DNA of 64,000 bases. Source: Spirulinaceae cyanobacterium SM2_1_0. GTDB taxonomy: Bacteria > Cyanobacteriota > Cyanobacteriia > Cyanobacteriales > Spirulinaceae. The stretch is from the NCBI GenBank assembly GCA_012031265.1, contig JAAUTY010000003.1, forward strand, positions 1 through 64,000, written 5' to 3'. Position numbers and translations under genes: made by a program. Positions within the stretch are counted from its first letter, which is position 1. Each line of letters starts with the position of its first letter. Below, in pieces: positions 1 to 9,546 of this stretch. Under the pieces are notes generated by a model. That model had not been told where the DNA came from, searched no databases, and saw only the letters and a program-made list of their open reading frames with translations.

Positions 1-402
1 CGCGGCACGGGCCAGCACCCGCCGCGCCAGCGCCCGCGTCCAACCGGCGCGCAGCGGGCCGATCCCCTGCGCCCAAGCCAACGTCCGCAGACCGCGTTGC
101 TGCGCCAGCGCCATCAGACCGCCGTAGTAGATCGGGCTGCGCCAGGAGGTGGTGTCCTGCAACAAGCTGCCGCCGCCCCAGATAAAGGCATCGGTATTGT
201 TCAGAGCCTGGAGAATGCGAAACCCGGAGCGGCGATCGCAAGTTTCCACCTGAAAATTTTTGTACGTCGCGCGCGGATTGCCGGTCAGCACAATTGGCTT
301 GACCGACGCGGGCAACATTTGCAGCAGCGCCGCCAACAATGCCTCGTCACCGGCATTGCCTTGTCCGTAGTAGCCGCAGAGGAGTGCTCGCTGACAACCC
401 AT
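1..402 (-). CDS. csaB: CsaB, polysaccharide pyruvyl transferase (5' part only)
   Basis: The reverse strand from 402 reads without a stop to the window edge (134 codons), so the C-terminal part lies outside. The protein starts MGCQRALLCGYYG and shows the family pattern: a GYYGQGNAGDEALL loop near the N-terminus, then FIWGGGSLLQD, SPIYYGG and LAWAQGIGPL. This is the pyruvyl transferase fold of CsaB, which in bacteria adds pyruvate ketals to cell-wall polysaccharide so that SLH-domain proteins can bind. An SLH-type porin lies elsewhere in this window (42.8-45.4 kb), which fits that role, but the link is inference. The start is the ATG at 402; an upstream ATG is in another frame. Confidence 0.88.
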   Translation of the reverse strand, partial: MGCQRALLCGYYGQGNAGDEALLAALLQMLPASVKPIVLTGNPRATYKNFQVETCDRRSGFRILQALNNTDAFIWGGGSLLQDTTSWRSPIYYGGLMALAQQRGLRTLAWAQGIGPLRAGWTRALARRVLARAA

Positions 403-537
403 GTCGGCCTGGTCACCATCTGAAGAATGTCCCTTATCTTACGGCGGCGTGGACAACATCGCGCGCGCCAGTGGGCGATCGCCTCACCCACTCGCTAGCG
501 TAGCCATAGCATTGCTCGATATTCACCCCCGCTCGCC

Positions 538-1095
538 ATGAATCGCCTGCCGCGTCTGACGATATTGCCTACCCTTGCCGCGCTGAGTTTGGCAATTGCC
601 CCGACCCAAGCTGTCCAGTTTCCCGACGGTCGCACCGCCTTTTCCGGCGCATCGCCGCGTCTCGACAACACGACGGCGACAGTAAAAACGGTTGGCGCTC
701 GCAATGTGCGCTACTACTTCACGCTGACGCTGCCCGTGGGGGCAGAGGAACCGTTGCAACAGTTGATGATCGAGCAGCGGCGGGGCGAACAGACGGTTGA
801 GTTTGAGCTAGCGGCGACCACGGCCTTCAGGGGCGATCGCGGCGCGCGAGGACAGGAGTTGGCTTTGGCAAGGGTTGAAGGCGATCGCCGCACCGTGACG
901 GTAGAATTTGCCACACCGATCCCACCCGGGACAACCTTCACGGTCGGCTTGCGCCCCCGCCAGAACCCGCGTTGGGGCGGAACCTATCTGTTTGGGGTCA
1001 CGGTTTTCCCCGCCGGGGCGCAACCGCAGGGCTTGTTCCTCGGTTCAGGGCGCTTGCAGTTTTATGAGCGCGATCGCGACTTCTTCTTTCGCTGA
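538..1095 (+). CDS. DUF2808 domain secreted protein
   Basis: A 185-residue protein with an N-terminal hydrophobic stretch (about residues 8-25) ending near TQAVQF, which looks like a Sec signal peptide. The remainder matches the DUF2808 pattern of cyanobacterial exported proteins: an early VQFPDGR segment, a YYFTLTLP strand, then a run of beta-strand segments ending in RNPRWGGTYLFGV and FLGSGRLQFYERD. The function of the family is unknown. It ends 29 bases before the convergent diguanylate cyclase gene ends, with no clear terminator between. Start is the ATG at 538. Confidence 0.85.
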   Translation: MNRLPRLTILPTLAALSLAIAPTQAVQFPDGRTAFSGASPRLDNTTATVKTVGARNVRYYFTLTLPVGAEEPLQQLMIEQRRGEQTVEFELAATTAFRGDRGARGQELALARVEGDRRTVTVEFATPIPPGTTFTVGLRPRQNPRWGGTYLFGVTVFPAGAQPQGLFLGSGRLQFYERDRDFFFR

Positions 1096-1124
1096 ATCGG
1101 TCTCAATCCCCTTCGCTGCTGGGG

Positions 1125-3230
1125 TTAGGACGCGACCACGTAGCGATTGCGTCCCTGCTCCTTGGCAGCATAGAGCGCTTGGTCGGCCGCGTCAATGAGC
1201 GCTTGGGGCGATCGCGCTGATGCAGAGATCACGCTGGCAATGCCGATACTGACCGTCACCACGGCCGCAACCTCAGAATGCCGATGGGGAATCCGGAGGG
1301 CGGCGATTTCGGCTTGAATACGAGTCGCAATCTTGATTGCCCCCGCATCATCGCTGTAGGGGAGCAAGGCAACAAACTCCTCACCGCCATACCGAGCCAG
1401 CAAATCGGTAGCCCGCCAGATTGCACACCGGCCCGCCTGAGCAATTTTGCGTAAACATTCATCCCCGGCGGGATGTCCGTAGTAGTCGTTATAAAGCTTG
1501 AAATAATCGACATCAAACAGCAGGATTGCTAGGTAAGTTTGCTCGCGTTGTAAACGCGGCCATTCTTGTTGCAAAGTTTCATCAAACTTGCGGCGATTGG
1601 CGAGCTGGGTCAAGCCATCGGTGGTCGCCAGTTTTTCCAGTTGCTGGTTGACGATTTGTAGCTCAGCTTCGAGCCGCTTGCGATCGCTAATATTGCGCGC
1701 CACCCAGATCGCTTGGTTCGCACCAAACGGTGAAATACGGGCTTCAAACCAAGCAGGCTCGGCATCAGTTGCGGTCGGCGGCAATTGATACTCGAGATCC
1801 AACGTTGCTCCCGATTGGATAACCCGGGCAACAGTACTGCGGAAGGTCTGACCGCAATCGCGCCAGAAGCAACTGGTTGTGCGTTCTAGCCAATCATAGT
1901 GTTGTTCGGCCGCCTGGGTCGGGATGATTTTGATGTTTGCGGAGTCGCGATCGCTCGTCAATACAAAATCAGTCATAGCCGCAAACAAACCGCGCATTTC
2001 GGCTCCGTTCGACTGTAGTTTTTGTTCGAGGATCTTGCGATCACTAATATCCACATGACAACCAACCATCCGGATCGGTTCACCGGCATCGCCCCACTCA
2101 ATCACCTGTCCCGAGCAAATCACCCAGACCGTTGAACCATCTTTGTGGCGGTAGCGCACTTCGTTGTAGTAACAAATTCTACCCCGACTCTGAATATGTT
2201 GCTCAAAACAAGCAAATACTTTAGCTAAATCCTCCGGAAAAACCAGGCGCTGCCACGTGTCGGGATGATTTTCCAGTTCCCAATCTTCGTAGCCGAGCAT
2301 CCGCTTCAGGCCTGGACTGAGGTACTCCTGATTGTCGGCAATTCGCCAGTCCCAGTAGCCCGCCAGCACATTGTCCAAAATCAGTTCAAGGACTTTAAGC
2401 TCCTGCTGAATTTGTTGGGTGCGTTGGCGTTCAGTTTCAACTTGTTTGCGAGCAGTAAGATCGGTCACCGTCCCTACATAGCCAGTCGTTTGCCCCGCCG
2501 CATCACGAATCGCGACCGACTGCCCGTAGACCCAAGTAGTATGGCCATCCGCATCTTGGAGACGATATTCGAGTTGAAAAGGGCGGCTCTCCCTGGTAGA
2601 GGCATACCATTCGGCAGCAATTCGCTCACGATCCTCGGGATGCAAACCCTGTTGCCAGCCATCACCAGCCGCAGTTTCAGGAGTAAAACCCGCGAGCTGG
2701 CAGGAAAGCTCATTGACATAGAGACACTGACCCTGAGCATCCGCCCGAAAAATACCGACCGGTACCGCTGCCACAAGACCAGCATAGTATTGCTCACTTT
2801 CTGATAGCTTGCTTTCGACTTTCTTGCGCTCTTCGATCTCTTGCTTAAGTTCACGGTTGAGCACCGCTAATTTTTCTGGGCTTGGTAAAATCAGCGCTTG
2901 GGGCAGGATTGCGATGAGCTGAATAGCCGTGTAAAGTGACACGATTGCAGTCACGGCCTTCATCAAGCCCTCGAACCAGTAGTCAGGATGCCACAGTGTC
3001 CAAATCGATAGCAGATGGGTGGTGCCACAGAAAACAATGAAGGCTCCGAATAAAACGAAAATCCCATCAAAAGGAATATCCCGTCGCTTCTGGACAAAAT
3101 AGAGCAGTATCAGGGCGATGAAATAATAAGCGACGGTCGTCAGAGCATCCGAAATCAGATGCAAGTTCACAAGACTGGGCTGCCAGAGATAGCAGTGCCC
3201 GTGAGGGATAAAGGCTGATCCGCCAGGCAT
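1125..3230 (-). CDS. Ethylene-receptor-type sensor with PAS domains and GGDEF diguanylate cyclase
   Basis: About 701 residues. The first ~120 residues carry three membrane helices with the ethylene-binding signature of plant ETR1 and cyanobacterial Etr1: an Asp in helix 1, then exactly 40 residues later the Cys of FCGTTHLL, with His four further on (Cys and His bind Cu(I) in ETR1). A coiled coil (NRELKQEIEERKK) leads to two clear PAS/PAC units (about residues 150-265 and 285-405), a third weaker PAS-like unit (about 420-525), and a C-terminal GGDEF domain with GGEEF and an upstream RATD inhibitory site. It should make cyclic di-GMP in response to a membrane-sensed ligand. The ATG at 3230 is used; an in-frame TTG at 3248 would add six residues. 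Neither has a strong Shine-Dalgarno. Confidence 0.9.
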   Translation of the reverse strand: MPGGSAFIPHGHCYLWQPSLVNLHLISDALTTVAYYFIALILLYFVQKRRDIPFDGIFVLFGAFIVFCGTTHLLSIWTLWHPDYWFEGLMKAVTAIVSLYTAIQLIAILPQALILPSPEKLAVLNRELKQEIEERKKVESKLSESEQYYAGLVAAVPVGIFRADAQGQCLYVNELSCQLAGFTPETAAGDGWQQGLHPEDRERIAAEWYASTRESRPFQLEYRLQDADGHTTWVYGQSVAIRDAAGQTTGYVGTVTDLTARKQVETERQRTQQIQQELKVLELILDNVLAGYWDWRIADNQEYLSPGLKRMLGYEDWELENHPDTWQRLVFPEDLAKVFACFEQHIQSRGRICYYNEVRYRHKDGSTVWVICSGQVIEWGDAGEPIRMVGCHVDISDRKILEQKLQSNGAEMRGLFAAMTDFVLTSDRDSANIKIIPTQAAEQHYDWLERTTSCFWRDCGQTFRSTVARVIQSGATLDLEYQLPPTATDAEPAWFEARISPFGANQAIWVARNISDRKRLEAELQIVNQQLEKLATTDGLTQLANRRKFDETLQQEWPRLQREQTYLAILLFDVDYFKLYNDYYGHPAGDECLRKIAQAGRCAIWRATDLLARYGGEEFVALLPYSDDAGAIKIATRIQAEIAALRIPHRHSEVAAVVTVSIGIASVISASARSPQALIDAADQALYAAKEQGRNRYVVAS

Positions 3231-3430
3231 GAGAAGTTTTGAGTACAATGGCTTGGGCTGGAACTGTCAATGCTGCAAACACCCTAAAGCAACCGCGACG
3301 TGGAATGTTACGCTTTCGAGTTTAATTTCTCAAAATTGAGCTGCTTCTAGCATGAATTGTAGCTCGTATGACGGAGACAGGCGCTGACTCGTTGACAATC
3401 CGGGATACTCCCTATGGCTCGATAGCAAGG

Positions 3431-3468
3431 CTAAAAAAAATGCCAACCCGTCGATCGACGGGTTGGCA
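3431..3468 (-). terminator. Perfect palindrome with U-tract
   Basis: A 28-base perfect palindrome (arms TGCCAACCCGTCGA, 3441-3468, no fixed loop) is flanked at 3433-3440 by eight A on the plus strand, which is a T-tract on the minus strand. It is oriented to end minus-strand transcription and lies about 230 bases beyond the peroxiredoxin stop codon, so the peroxiredoxin transcript may carry a long tail or a small gene. Confidence 0.75.
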
Positions 3469-3698
3469 GCTCAGGGGATAGATAGACTATGGCGTCAACT
3501 TGTAGGAGTTAAGTTCAACTTGTTAACTGCAAACAGGTCTAGTGCAGCACGGTGTTAATCACGCAATCATTGTCAGTACCGGCGAACAGCCGTTGGCTAC
3601 CTGTTTAGCGCCATTCCCGATGCCAAGCTGGCAAGCTAAACAGATACACCGTTCATCCCCAACAGAGCGAATCATATCTCCATTGATGCCGTTGTCTA

Positions 3699-4271
3699 CT
3701 AGCCCACAAACGCCTTACGCGGCTCAGAAACGCCAGGAGCCTCAGCGCCTTTTAGGTATGCCAGCATCGTGTCAGCATCAGAGACCTCGAAGGGATCGGT
3801 CGGGCAGTTATCGGCGAAGTCCGGCTCGGCGAAGATCTTTTCGATCGTGCCGGCATTGACGAACATCGAGTAGCGCCAAGAGCGCATCCCGAAGCCGAGG
3901 TTGTTTTTCTCGACCAGCATCCCCATCTTGCGGGTGAATTCACCATTACCGTCCGGCAGCAAGAAGACATTCTCCGCGCCCTGTTGCTTGCCCCACTGGA
4001 ACATCACGAAAGCATCGTTCACTGAGACACAGACAATCGAGTCTACGCCCTGAGCCTTGAATTCGTTGTAGAGTTCTTCGTAGCGCGGCAGGTGATTGGA
4101 TGAGCAGGTCGGCGTGAATGCACCGGGCAGCGAAAAGACGACGACTTTTTTGCCACCAAAGATGTCCTGAGTAGTGAGATCTTGCCAACGGAAGGGGTTA
4201 GAACCGCCGACGGACTCGTCGCGCACGCGGGTCTTGAATACGACATCCGGTACTTTGGTCGGAACTGCCAT
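3699..4271 (-). CDS. Type II (Prx5-like) peroxiredoxin
   Basis: A 190-residue atypical peroxiredoxin. The peroxidatic cysteine motif is seen in [19 protein letters not shown], followed by the FVMFQW and [15 protein letters not shown] segments typical of the glutathione/glutaredoxin-dependent type II family; a conserved Arg is present in [10 protein letters not shown]. It reduces hydrogen peroxide and alkyl hydroperoxides in the cytosol. It is divergent from the perR-type gene at 4473, the arrangement known from Synechocystis slr1738/sll1621, so peroxide-responsive control is likely. The ATG at 4271 is preceded by AGGAGA eight bases upstream. Confidence 0.92.
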   Translation of the reverse strand: MAVPTKVPDVVFKTRVRDESVGGSNPFRWQDLTTQDIFGGKKVVVFSLPGAFTPTCSSNHLPRYEELYNEFKAQGVDSIVCVSVNDAFVMFQWGKQQGAENVFLLPDGNGEFTRKMGMLVEKNNLGFGMRSWRYSMFVNAGTIEKIFAEPDFADNCPTDPFEVSDADTMLAYLKGAEAPGVSEPRKAFVG

Positions 4272-4346
4272 GACAATTTTCTCCTAGAGCAATGTGTAAG
4301 TTTGTGAGCAACGCCCGTTACGATGCGGTGCAGTTAACTTGGAATG

Positions 4347-4376
4347 ATTCTGACATAGGAATTTAACTATTGTCAA
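4347..4376 (-). promoter_or_regulatory. Putative promoter of the peroxiredoxin gene
   Basis: On the minus strand a perfect TTGACA (4371-4376) is followed after an 18-base spacer by CAGAAT (4347-4352), a fair match to a sigma70 -10 element. It lies about 75 bases upstream of the peroxiredoxin ATG. This is a pattern match only. Confidence 0.45.
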
Positions 4377-4432
4377 AATCAATCATCTTCAAGAATTCAT
4401 AACATACCAACGCCACTCTTAGATGAGAGCGC

Positions 4433-4447
4433 TATAATCTTAGATTC
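4433..4447 (+). promoter_or_regulatory. Putative -10 box and overlapping palindrome upstream of perR
   Basis: TATAAT at 4433-4438 sits 35 bases before the perR-type ATG and overlaps an 11-base perfect palindrome AATCTTAGATT (4437-4447). An operator at this place would allow autorepression by the Fur-family protein. The -35 region is poor and the PerR box consensus is only partly met. Confidence 0.35.
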
Positions 4448-4472
4448 AAAAGTTTTCGTCGCGCGCACCGCC

Positions 4473-4886
4473 ATGCAACCACAGGCTGAGGCTGTTGTTC
4501 AGCGCCTCAAATCCAAACAATTGCGAGTCACCCCCCAGCGGTTTGCGGTCTACGCCAATTTGTTGGCGCGTACCGATCATCCCACCGCTGAGCAAATTTT
4601 GAGTGACCTGAACCGGAGTGCGCCGACTTCCTCGCAGGCGACCGTTTACAGCGCCCTGCAAGCTCTCCGCAATGTTGGTCTGGCGCGCGAGGTTTTGTTG
4701 GAGGAAGGGGTGTCGCGATACGATGCCAATGTTGAACCGCACCACCACTTCTGCTGTCAGCGCTGCGGCGCGATCGCCGACATCGCTTGGGATACCTTCA
4801 GTCGCATTGACTTGGACAATCTGCCCGCTGGTCTACAGGGCAAAAGCTATGAAGTGACGGTGCGGGGTCTGTGCGATCGCTGCTAG
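4473..4886 (+). CDS. perR: Fur-family peroxide regulator, PerR type
   Basis: A 137-residue Fur-family repressor. The winged-helix part contains RVTPQRFAVY and SQATVYSALQAL, the DNA-recognition region; the metal part has HHHFCCQRCG and ends in CDRC, giving the two CxxC pairs of the structural zinc site. Its length and its divergent peroxiredoxin neighbour point to PerR (H2O2 sensing by Fe-catalysed histidine oxidation) rather than Fur or Zur. The start is the ATG at 4473. The assignment as PerR rests mainly on context and could be tested by promoter binding. Confidence 0.85.
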   Translation: MQPQAEAVVQRLKSKQLRVTPQRFAVYANLLARTDHPTAEQILSDLNRSAPTSSQATVYSALQALRNVGLAREVLLEEGVSRYDANVEPHHHFCCQRCGAIADIAWDTFSRIDLDNLPAGLQGKSYEVTVRGLCDRC

Positions 4887-5096
4887 GGCGAACGACGCCT
4901 ATAGCCCTAGGTGTTTCCTTGCGATCATGCTCCCCCTGAGCCATGTTTCCAACCGGCCCCGCTGGCTTGGATTCAGTGGTCAACCGATTCAGAATCAATC
5001 GGCTGTGAGGCAGCAGTTGCGCGCTGCGTTGAACACAGATGGTAAGCTGAAAGATGCACAAAAAAGCTTAGGGCATTGAAGCGAGTGGCTGACAAC

Positions 5097-6158
5097 ATGA
5101 CCAGCTCGAATCTACCGCCTCTGTTGCGCGTGGCACGCGGCGAGATTCTTGACCGTCCTCCGGTTTGGGTGATGCGGCAGGCGGGCCGCTACATGAAGGT
5201 GTATCGGGATTTGCGCGAACAGTATCCGAGTTTTCGTGAGCGCTCCGAAAATCCTGACCTCGCCATCGAAATCTCGCTGCAACCTTGGCGCGCCTTTCAG
5301 CCGGACGGTGTGATCATGTTCTCCGACATCCTGACACCGTTGCCAGGGATCGGCATTGACTTCGACATTATCGAGAGCAGAGGGCCGGTCATTGACCCTC
5401 CCATCCGCAGTCGGGCGCAAGTTGAGCAACTGCATCCTCTCGATCCCGATAGGTCGCTGCCCTTCATCCGCACGATTTTAGAAACCCTGCGCCGCGAGGT
5501 GGGCAACCGCTCGACTGTTCTCGGTTTTGTCGGTGCTCCTTGGACACTCGCTGCCTACGCAGTGGAGGGCAAAACCTCCAAGAACTATGCTGTCATCAAG
5601 GGCATGGCGTTCTCAGCACCCGAGATTCTGCACGCCTTCTTAGGTAAGCTGGCGGACGCGATCGCCATCTATGTGCGTTATCAAATAGATTGTGGCGCGC
5701 AGGTCGTGCAACTGTTTGACTCCTGGGCCGGTCAGCTCAGCCCCCAAGACTACGAAACCTTTGCGCTGCCCTATCAGCGCCGGGTGGTTGCGCAGGTGAA
5801 GGCTACTCATCCGGATACGCCATTGATCCTCTATATCAGCGGTAGCGCTGGTGTTCTGGAACATATGGCTCAGTCAGGCGTTGATATTGTTAGCGTAGAC
5901 TGGACGGTTGACATGGCGATCGCCCGTCAGCGTCTCGGGGCCCAAATGAAGGTGCAGGGCAATATCGACCCCGGCGTCCTGTTTGGTTCCCAGGCGTTCA
6001 TTCGCGATCGCCTGATCGACACCCTCCACAAGGCTGGACGCGGCGGTCACATCCTCAATCTCGGTCATGGGGTGTTGCCGGGAACGCCGGAAGAAAATGT
6101 CGAGTTCTTCTTCGCGACGGCAAAAGAGGCAGACAAGCTGTTGGCGGTCAGCGCTTGA
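5097..6158 (+). CDS. hemE: Uroporphyrinogen decarboxylase
   Basis: About 353 residues. HemE removes the four acetate carboxyls of uroporphyrinogen III to give coproporphyrinogen III, on the route to heme and chlorophyll. Hallmarks are [13 protein letters not shown] near the N-terminus, the ARCGxQWxxxFDSWAG-equivalent segment QLFDSWAG, and the C-terminal [17 protein letters not shown]. The ATG at 5097 gives the usual family length; an in-frame TTG at 5076 would add seven residues. Transcribed alone, with a 160-base spacer to the next gene. Confidence 0.96.
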   Translation: MTSSNLPPLLRVARGEILDRPPVWVMRQAGRYMKVYRDLREQYPSFRERSENPDLAIEISLQPWRAFQPDGVIMFSDILTPLPGIGIDFDIIESRGPVIDPPIRSRAQVEQLHPLDPDRSLPFIRTILETLRREVGNRSTVLGFVGAPWTLAAYAVEGKTSKNYAVIKGMAFSAPEILHAFLGKLADAIAIYVRYQIDCGAQVVQLFDSWAGQLSPQDYETFALPYQRRVVAQVKATHPDTPLILYISGSAGVLEHMAQSGVDIVSVDWTVDMAIARQRLGAQMKVQGNIDPGVLFGSQAFIRDRLIDTLHKAGRGGHILNLGHGVLPGTPEENVEFFFATAKEADKLLAVSA

Positions 6159-6319
6159 ACCGGAGTCCGACAACGTACCGGAACCGGCCGTCGCCGTTGC
6201 GGCAAGTCGGGGAGCTACCTCAAGAGCAACGGTCAACCGCCATCTAACCCCGCCCCTTGCCGACTATATCCCTGTCTCCTCCGGTTCTGTACGCTGTCCA
6301 TTGATTTGCAGCTCTGTTC

Positions 6320-7312
6320 ATGGCTCCCAAGCGAATTTTCTTTACTGGCGCAAGCGGTTGCATCGGTCATTACATTGCCGAAACACTCATTGACGAAACC
6401 GACTGCGAACTATTTCTGCTGGTGCGCGATCGCCGCAAGCTCAAGTTCGACTGCAATGCGCGCCCTGGCATCAAGGTCATTGAAGCCGATCTGCGCGAGA
6501 TTGAGCGCTTCGCCGCTCTGCTCAAAACTATCGATGTCGCCATCCTCGCCGCCAATGCCTGGGGCGGCCCGCAAGAAGTCTTTGATGTCAACGTTGTCAA
6601 AACCATCCGCCTGCTGAATCTACTCGATCCCCAAGTGTGTGAGCAGGCGATTTATTTCTCCACCGCCAGCATCCTCGACCGCGACAACCGCTTGCTCAAA
6701 CAGGCCAGCGAAATCGGCACCGACTACATCCGTTCCAAGTACGACTGTCTCACGCAGTTGCCGCGCTTGGCGATCGCCCCCAAGCTGACCGTGCTCTTTC
6801 CAACTCTGGTATTTGGTGGCGGCCCCAACAAACCGATTTCGCACTTGTCCTCAGGCATTCCGACCGTCGTGAAATGGGCCGGGATTGCCCGCTGGCTCAA
6901 GGTGGATGCCAGCTTCCACTTCCTCCACGCTAAAGACATCGCCCAGATTGTCCGTCATCTCATCACCACACCACCGCCCCCCAATCCTGTCGCCGCCGCC
7001 ATCGACGACATCCTACTCAAGCAACTGGTGCTGGGCAATCCCGCCTTGACTGCCAATCAATTGGTGCGCGCAAGCTGTCAATATCTGGGCAAGCGGGTCT
7101 ATTGGCAAATGCCGATTTCGTCCTGGTTAGCCGATGTGATCATTAAGATCTTTGACATTCAGATGGCCCCCTGGGATCGCTTCTGTATGCAGTATCGCCA
7201 CTTCACCTACCGCGACCCGGTTTCGCCCGCCACCTATGGCTTAGTGCCCTACTGTGCAACGATTGCCGACGTACTGCGCGCCAGCGGCGTGCCCGAAAAG
7301 CGGCGGCATTAG
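6320..7312 (+). CDS. NAD-dependent epimerase/dehydratase (extended SDR)
   Basis: A 330-residue Rossmann-fold protein with the cofactor loop TGASGCIG at residues 9-16 and an active-site YIRSK (YxxxK) near residue 136, typical of extended short-chain dehydrogenases acting on nucleotide sugars or similar substrates. The substrate is not evident. Conserved cyanobacterial relatives are annotated only as NAD(P)-dependent oxidoreductases. It runs toward aroB, whose 3' end is 73 bases away on the other strand. Confidence 0.85.
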   Translation: MAPKRIFFTGASGCIGHYIAETLIDETDCELFLLVRDRRKLKFDCNARPGIKVIEADLREIERFAALLKTIDVAILAANAWGGPQEVFDVNVVKTIRLLNLLDPQVCEQAIYFSTASILDRDNRLLKQASEIGTDYIRSKYDCLTQLPRLAIAPKLTVLFPTLVFGGGPNKPISHLSSGIPTVVKWAGIARWLKVDASFHFLHAKDIAQIVRHLITTPPPPNPVAAAIDDILLKQLVLGNPALTANQLVRASCQYLGKRVYWQMPISSWLADVIIKIFDIQMAPWDRFCMQYRHFTYRDPVSPATYGLVPYCATIADVLRASGVPEKRRH

Positions 7313-7385
7313 CCTGGAGCAGGAGCGGCTATTTTCCGGTTCCTCAGCGCGACCATCGCATAGCGGCTCATTGCGTTGGCTGACT

Positions 7386-8492
7386 CTAAGCGGCTGCACC
7401 ACAAGCCACGAGCACCCGGGCAAGCGGGTCGGTGGGAACCTGAGCGGTGATTTGTACCGAGCCAATGGCGGTTGGGAGAATGAAGCGCACGCGACCCGCT
7501 TGCACCTTTTTGTCACTTTGCAGCGCGGTCAGAATGTCGGCAACCCTAAGATTGTCGGGAATTTGGGTCGGGAGCTGGGCTTTGGCAATGAGATCGAGTT
7601 GGCGCGCATTGTCCTTCGCTGTCCAGAATTCCAGTTGCTGGGCGATCGCCCCCGCCGCGACCATGCCGATCGCCACCGCCTCCCCGTGAACAAATTTTTT
7701 GTAATGGGTCAGGCTCTCCACTGCGTGCCCGACCGTATGCCCGTAATTGAGGATCGCCCGCAGACCCGCTTCCTTTTCATCCTGGCGCACAACCGCCGCT
7801 TTCGCTTGACAGGAGCGACTGAGGATCGTTTGCAACAAAGCTGGGCTGACGGCATCGTAACGATCCAATTGCGACGCTGCCGCCAGTTGGTCGAAGAGGT
7901 CAGCATCCCAAATGACACCGTACTTGATCACCTCCGCCATGCCCGCCCGGAACTCGCGCCTCGGCAGCGTCGCCAGCATCTGCGGGTCAATGATCACCGC
8001 CCGGGGTTGATAGAATGCGCCGATCAGATTCTTGCCCTGGGGATGGTTGACCCCCGTTTTGCCACCGATCGCCGCGTCCACCATCGCCAGCAGCGTCGTC
8101 GGCACCTGCACAAAATTTACCCCGCGTAGCCAGGTAGCCGCCGCAAAACCGGTCATATCGCCGACTACACCACCACCCAGCGCCAGCAACGTTGAGCGGC
8201 GTTCAAGGCGATGGGTGTGGGCGGTGTCGTAGAGTTGCTGAATCGATGCCAGGGTCTTGTGCGGCTCGCCAGCTGGAAAGATGTGGGTGGCGACCGCGAA
8301 GCCCGCCGCTTGCAGCGATGCGACGGCTACTTCCCCATAGTGCGGAAAAACGTTTTCATCAGAGACCAGCAGCAGGCGCGGGGATAGTTGTAGCGGTGTC
8401 AGATGCTGCCCCAACTGCGCGATCGCCCCGGGCGCGATCGCCACTTGGTAGGCATTTTGGGGCAGATCGACGTGAATCGTGGTGGTGAGCAT
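7386..8492 (-). CDS. aroB: 3-dehydroquinate synthase
   Basis: A 368-residue enzyme of the shikimate pathway that converts DAHP to 3-dehydroquinate with NAD and a divalent metal. Visible motifs are [21 protein letters not shown], the [21 protein letters not shown] segment and the metal-binding GHTVGHAVE with a later HGEAVAIGM. Length matches the family. The ATG at 8492 is the start. Confidence 0.96.
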   Translation of the reverse strand: MLTTTIHVDLPQNAYQVAIAPGAIAQLGQHLTPLQLSPRLLLVSDENVFPHYGEVAVASLQAAGFAVATHIFPAGEPHKTLASIQQLYDTAHTHRLERRSTLLALGGGVVGDMTGFAAATWLRGVNFVQVPTTLLAMVDAAIGGKTGVNHPQGKNLIGAFYQPRAVIIDPQMLATLPRREFRAGMAEVIKYGVIWDADLFDQLAAASQLDRYDAVSPALLQTILSRSCQAKAAVVRQDEKEAGLRAILNYGHTVGHAVESLTHYKKFVHGEAVAIGMVAAGAIAQQLEFWTAKDNARQLDLIAKAQLPTQIPDNLRVADILTALQSDKKVQAGRVRFILPTAIGSVQITAQVPTDPLARVLVACGAAA

Positions 8493-8574
8493 AAATCGCT
8501 AGCGGCACGCGGCAAAAGAGGCCGCCAAGAGTACAATACCTAGACAATACCTGAAGCGAGAGGCGAGTTGAATC

Positions 8575-8667
8575 ATGGAAATTGCAGCTTATGTCGGGAT
8601 TCTGGTCGTATTTTTGGCGATCGCCGCAGTCTCATACAAAGTATTTCGCGGCATCGGGCTGATTTAG
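8575..8667 (+). CDS. PetL-like single-helix membrane mini-protein
   Basis: A 30-residue ORF, MEIAAYVGIL to RGIGLI, made of one transmembrane helix followed by a short basic tail. The layout (a Y-x-G near the start, a hydrophobic core with F and Y, a C-terminal I-x-LI) resembles PetL, the small subunit 6 of the cytochrome b6f complex. Purine-rich AGAGGCGAG lies about 8 bases before the ATG. The size and composition fit thylakoid mini-subunits generally, so PetL is the best guess rather than certain. Confidence 0.55.
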   Translation: MEIAAYVGILVVFLAIAAVSYKVFRGIGLI

Positions 8668-8736
8668 CCAGCCCGCCGACCGCAACCGGCCGAGCCGCAG
8701 CGTACAATCGGGACGACCTGCCAGTGATCAGCCGCC

Positions 8737-9375
8737 ATGCCGCAAACGGTTTGGATTGCCCGCCACGGCAATCGCCTCGATTTTGTTAATCCAGATTGGT
8801 TCAATACCGCTGCGCGTCCCTACGATCCCCCGCTCTCTGAGGATGGCATCGTTCAGGCCCAAGAGTTGGGCGATCGCCTACGCGGCGCGGGCATTCGCCA
8901 CATCTTCGCCTCGCCCTTCTTGCGCACTGTGCAGACCGCGCATGAAGTTGCAAAAATTCTCGATCGCCCGCTCTGGCTAGAAGCAGGCCTCAGCGAATGG
9001 CTGAATCCCGCCTGGATGCCTACCTATCCAGAGACCGAGGCGCGCGAAATCCTAGCCGCGCAGTACACCACCATCGATCTCAGCTATTCAGCGGCGATCC
9101 AGCCCCATTACCCTGAGAGCGAAGCCGATGTCGCGGCGCGCACAGCCAAGACGGTTCAGCACTTAGTCGGCCACTACCGCGAAGATTTGCTCCTGGTTGG
9201 GCACGGCGCGTCAGTATTGGGAACAGCCCATGGCTTGGTCGCGGGCAAACCAGAGATCCAGGCTTCCTTCTGCTGTCTAGTGCAGATCGTGGCAACCACG
9301 ACGAGCTGGCAACTGCTCCTCAACGGCGACACCTCGCACCTCAGCCAGACCGAGCAGCGAGTCCGGTTCAATTAG
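8737..9375 (+). CDS. Histidine phosphatase superfamily protein
   Basis: A 212-residue phosphoglycerate-mutase-like protein. The phosphoacceptor motif IARHGNR is at residues 7-13, SPFLRTVQTA carries the second arginine, and LLVGHGASV holds the second catalytic histidine. Many cyanobacterial relatives are annotated only as histidine phosphatase. The substrate cannot be inferred from sequence. Confidence 0.88.
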   Translation: MPQTVWIARHGNRLDFVNPDWFNTAARPYDPPLSEDGIVQAQELGDRLRGAGIRHIFASPFLRTVQTAHEVAKILDRPLWLEAGLSEWLNPAWMPTYPETEAREILAAQYTTIDLSYSAAIQPHYPESEADVAARTAKTVQHLVGHYREDLLLVGHGASVLGTAHGLVAGKPEIQASFCCLVQIVATTTSWQLLLNGDTSHLSQTEQRVRFN

Positions 9376-9546
9376 TGCCCTCTGCCAGACTCATCCAAGC
9401 AGGAGTCAGGCTGAGGTAGAGTGAGCATTGCTCACTATTCTAGAGCAGCCGCCAGCTAAATTTCATGGTCAGCGTCGTTTCCTCACGGTTGACGCCAATG
9501 GCTACTGGCTCGACAGGGGCAGCCCCAGCCCAGGCATCTAGACGGA

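Noticed and set aside
7254-8129. A 291-codon plus-strand frame opposite aroB
   Set aside because: It is entirely antisense to aroB, is rich in Arg and His and shows no family pattern.
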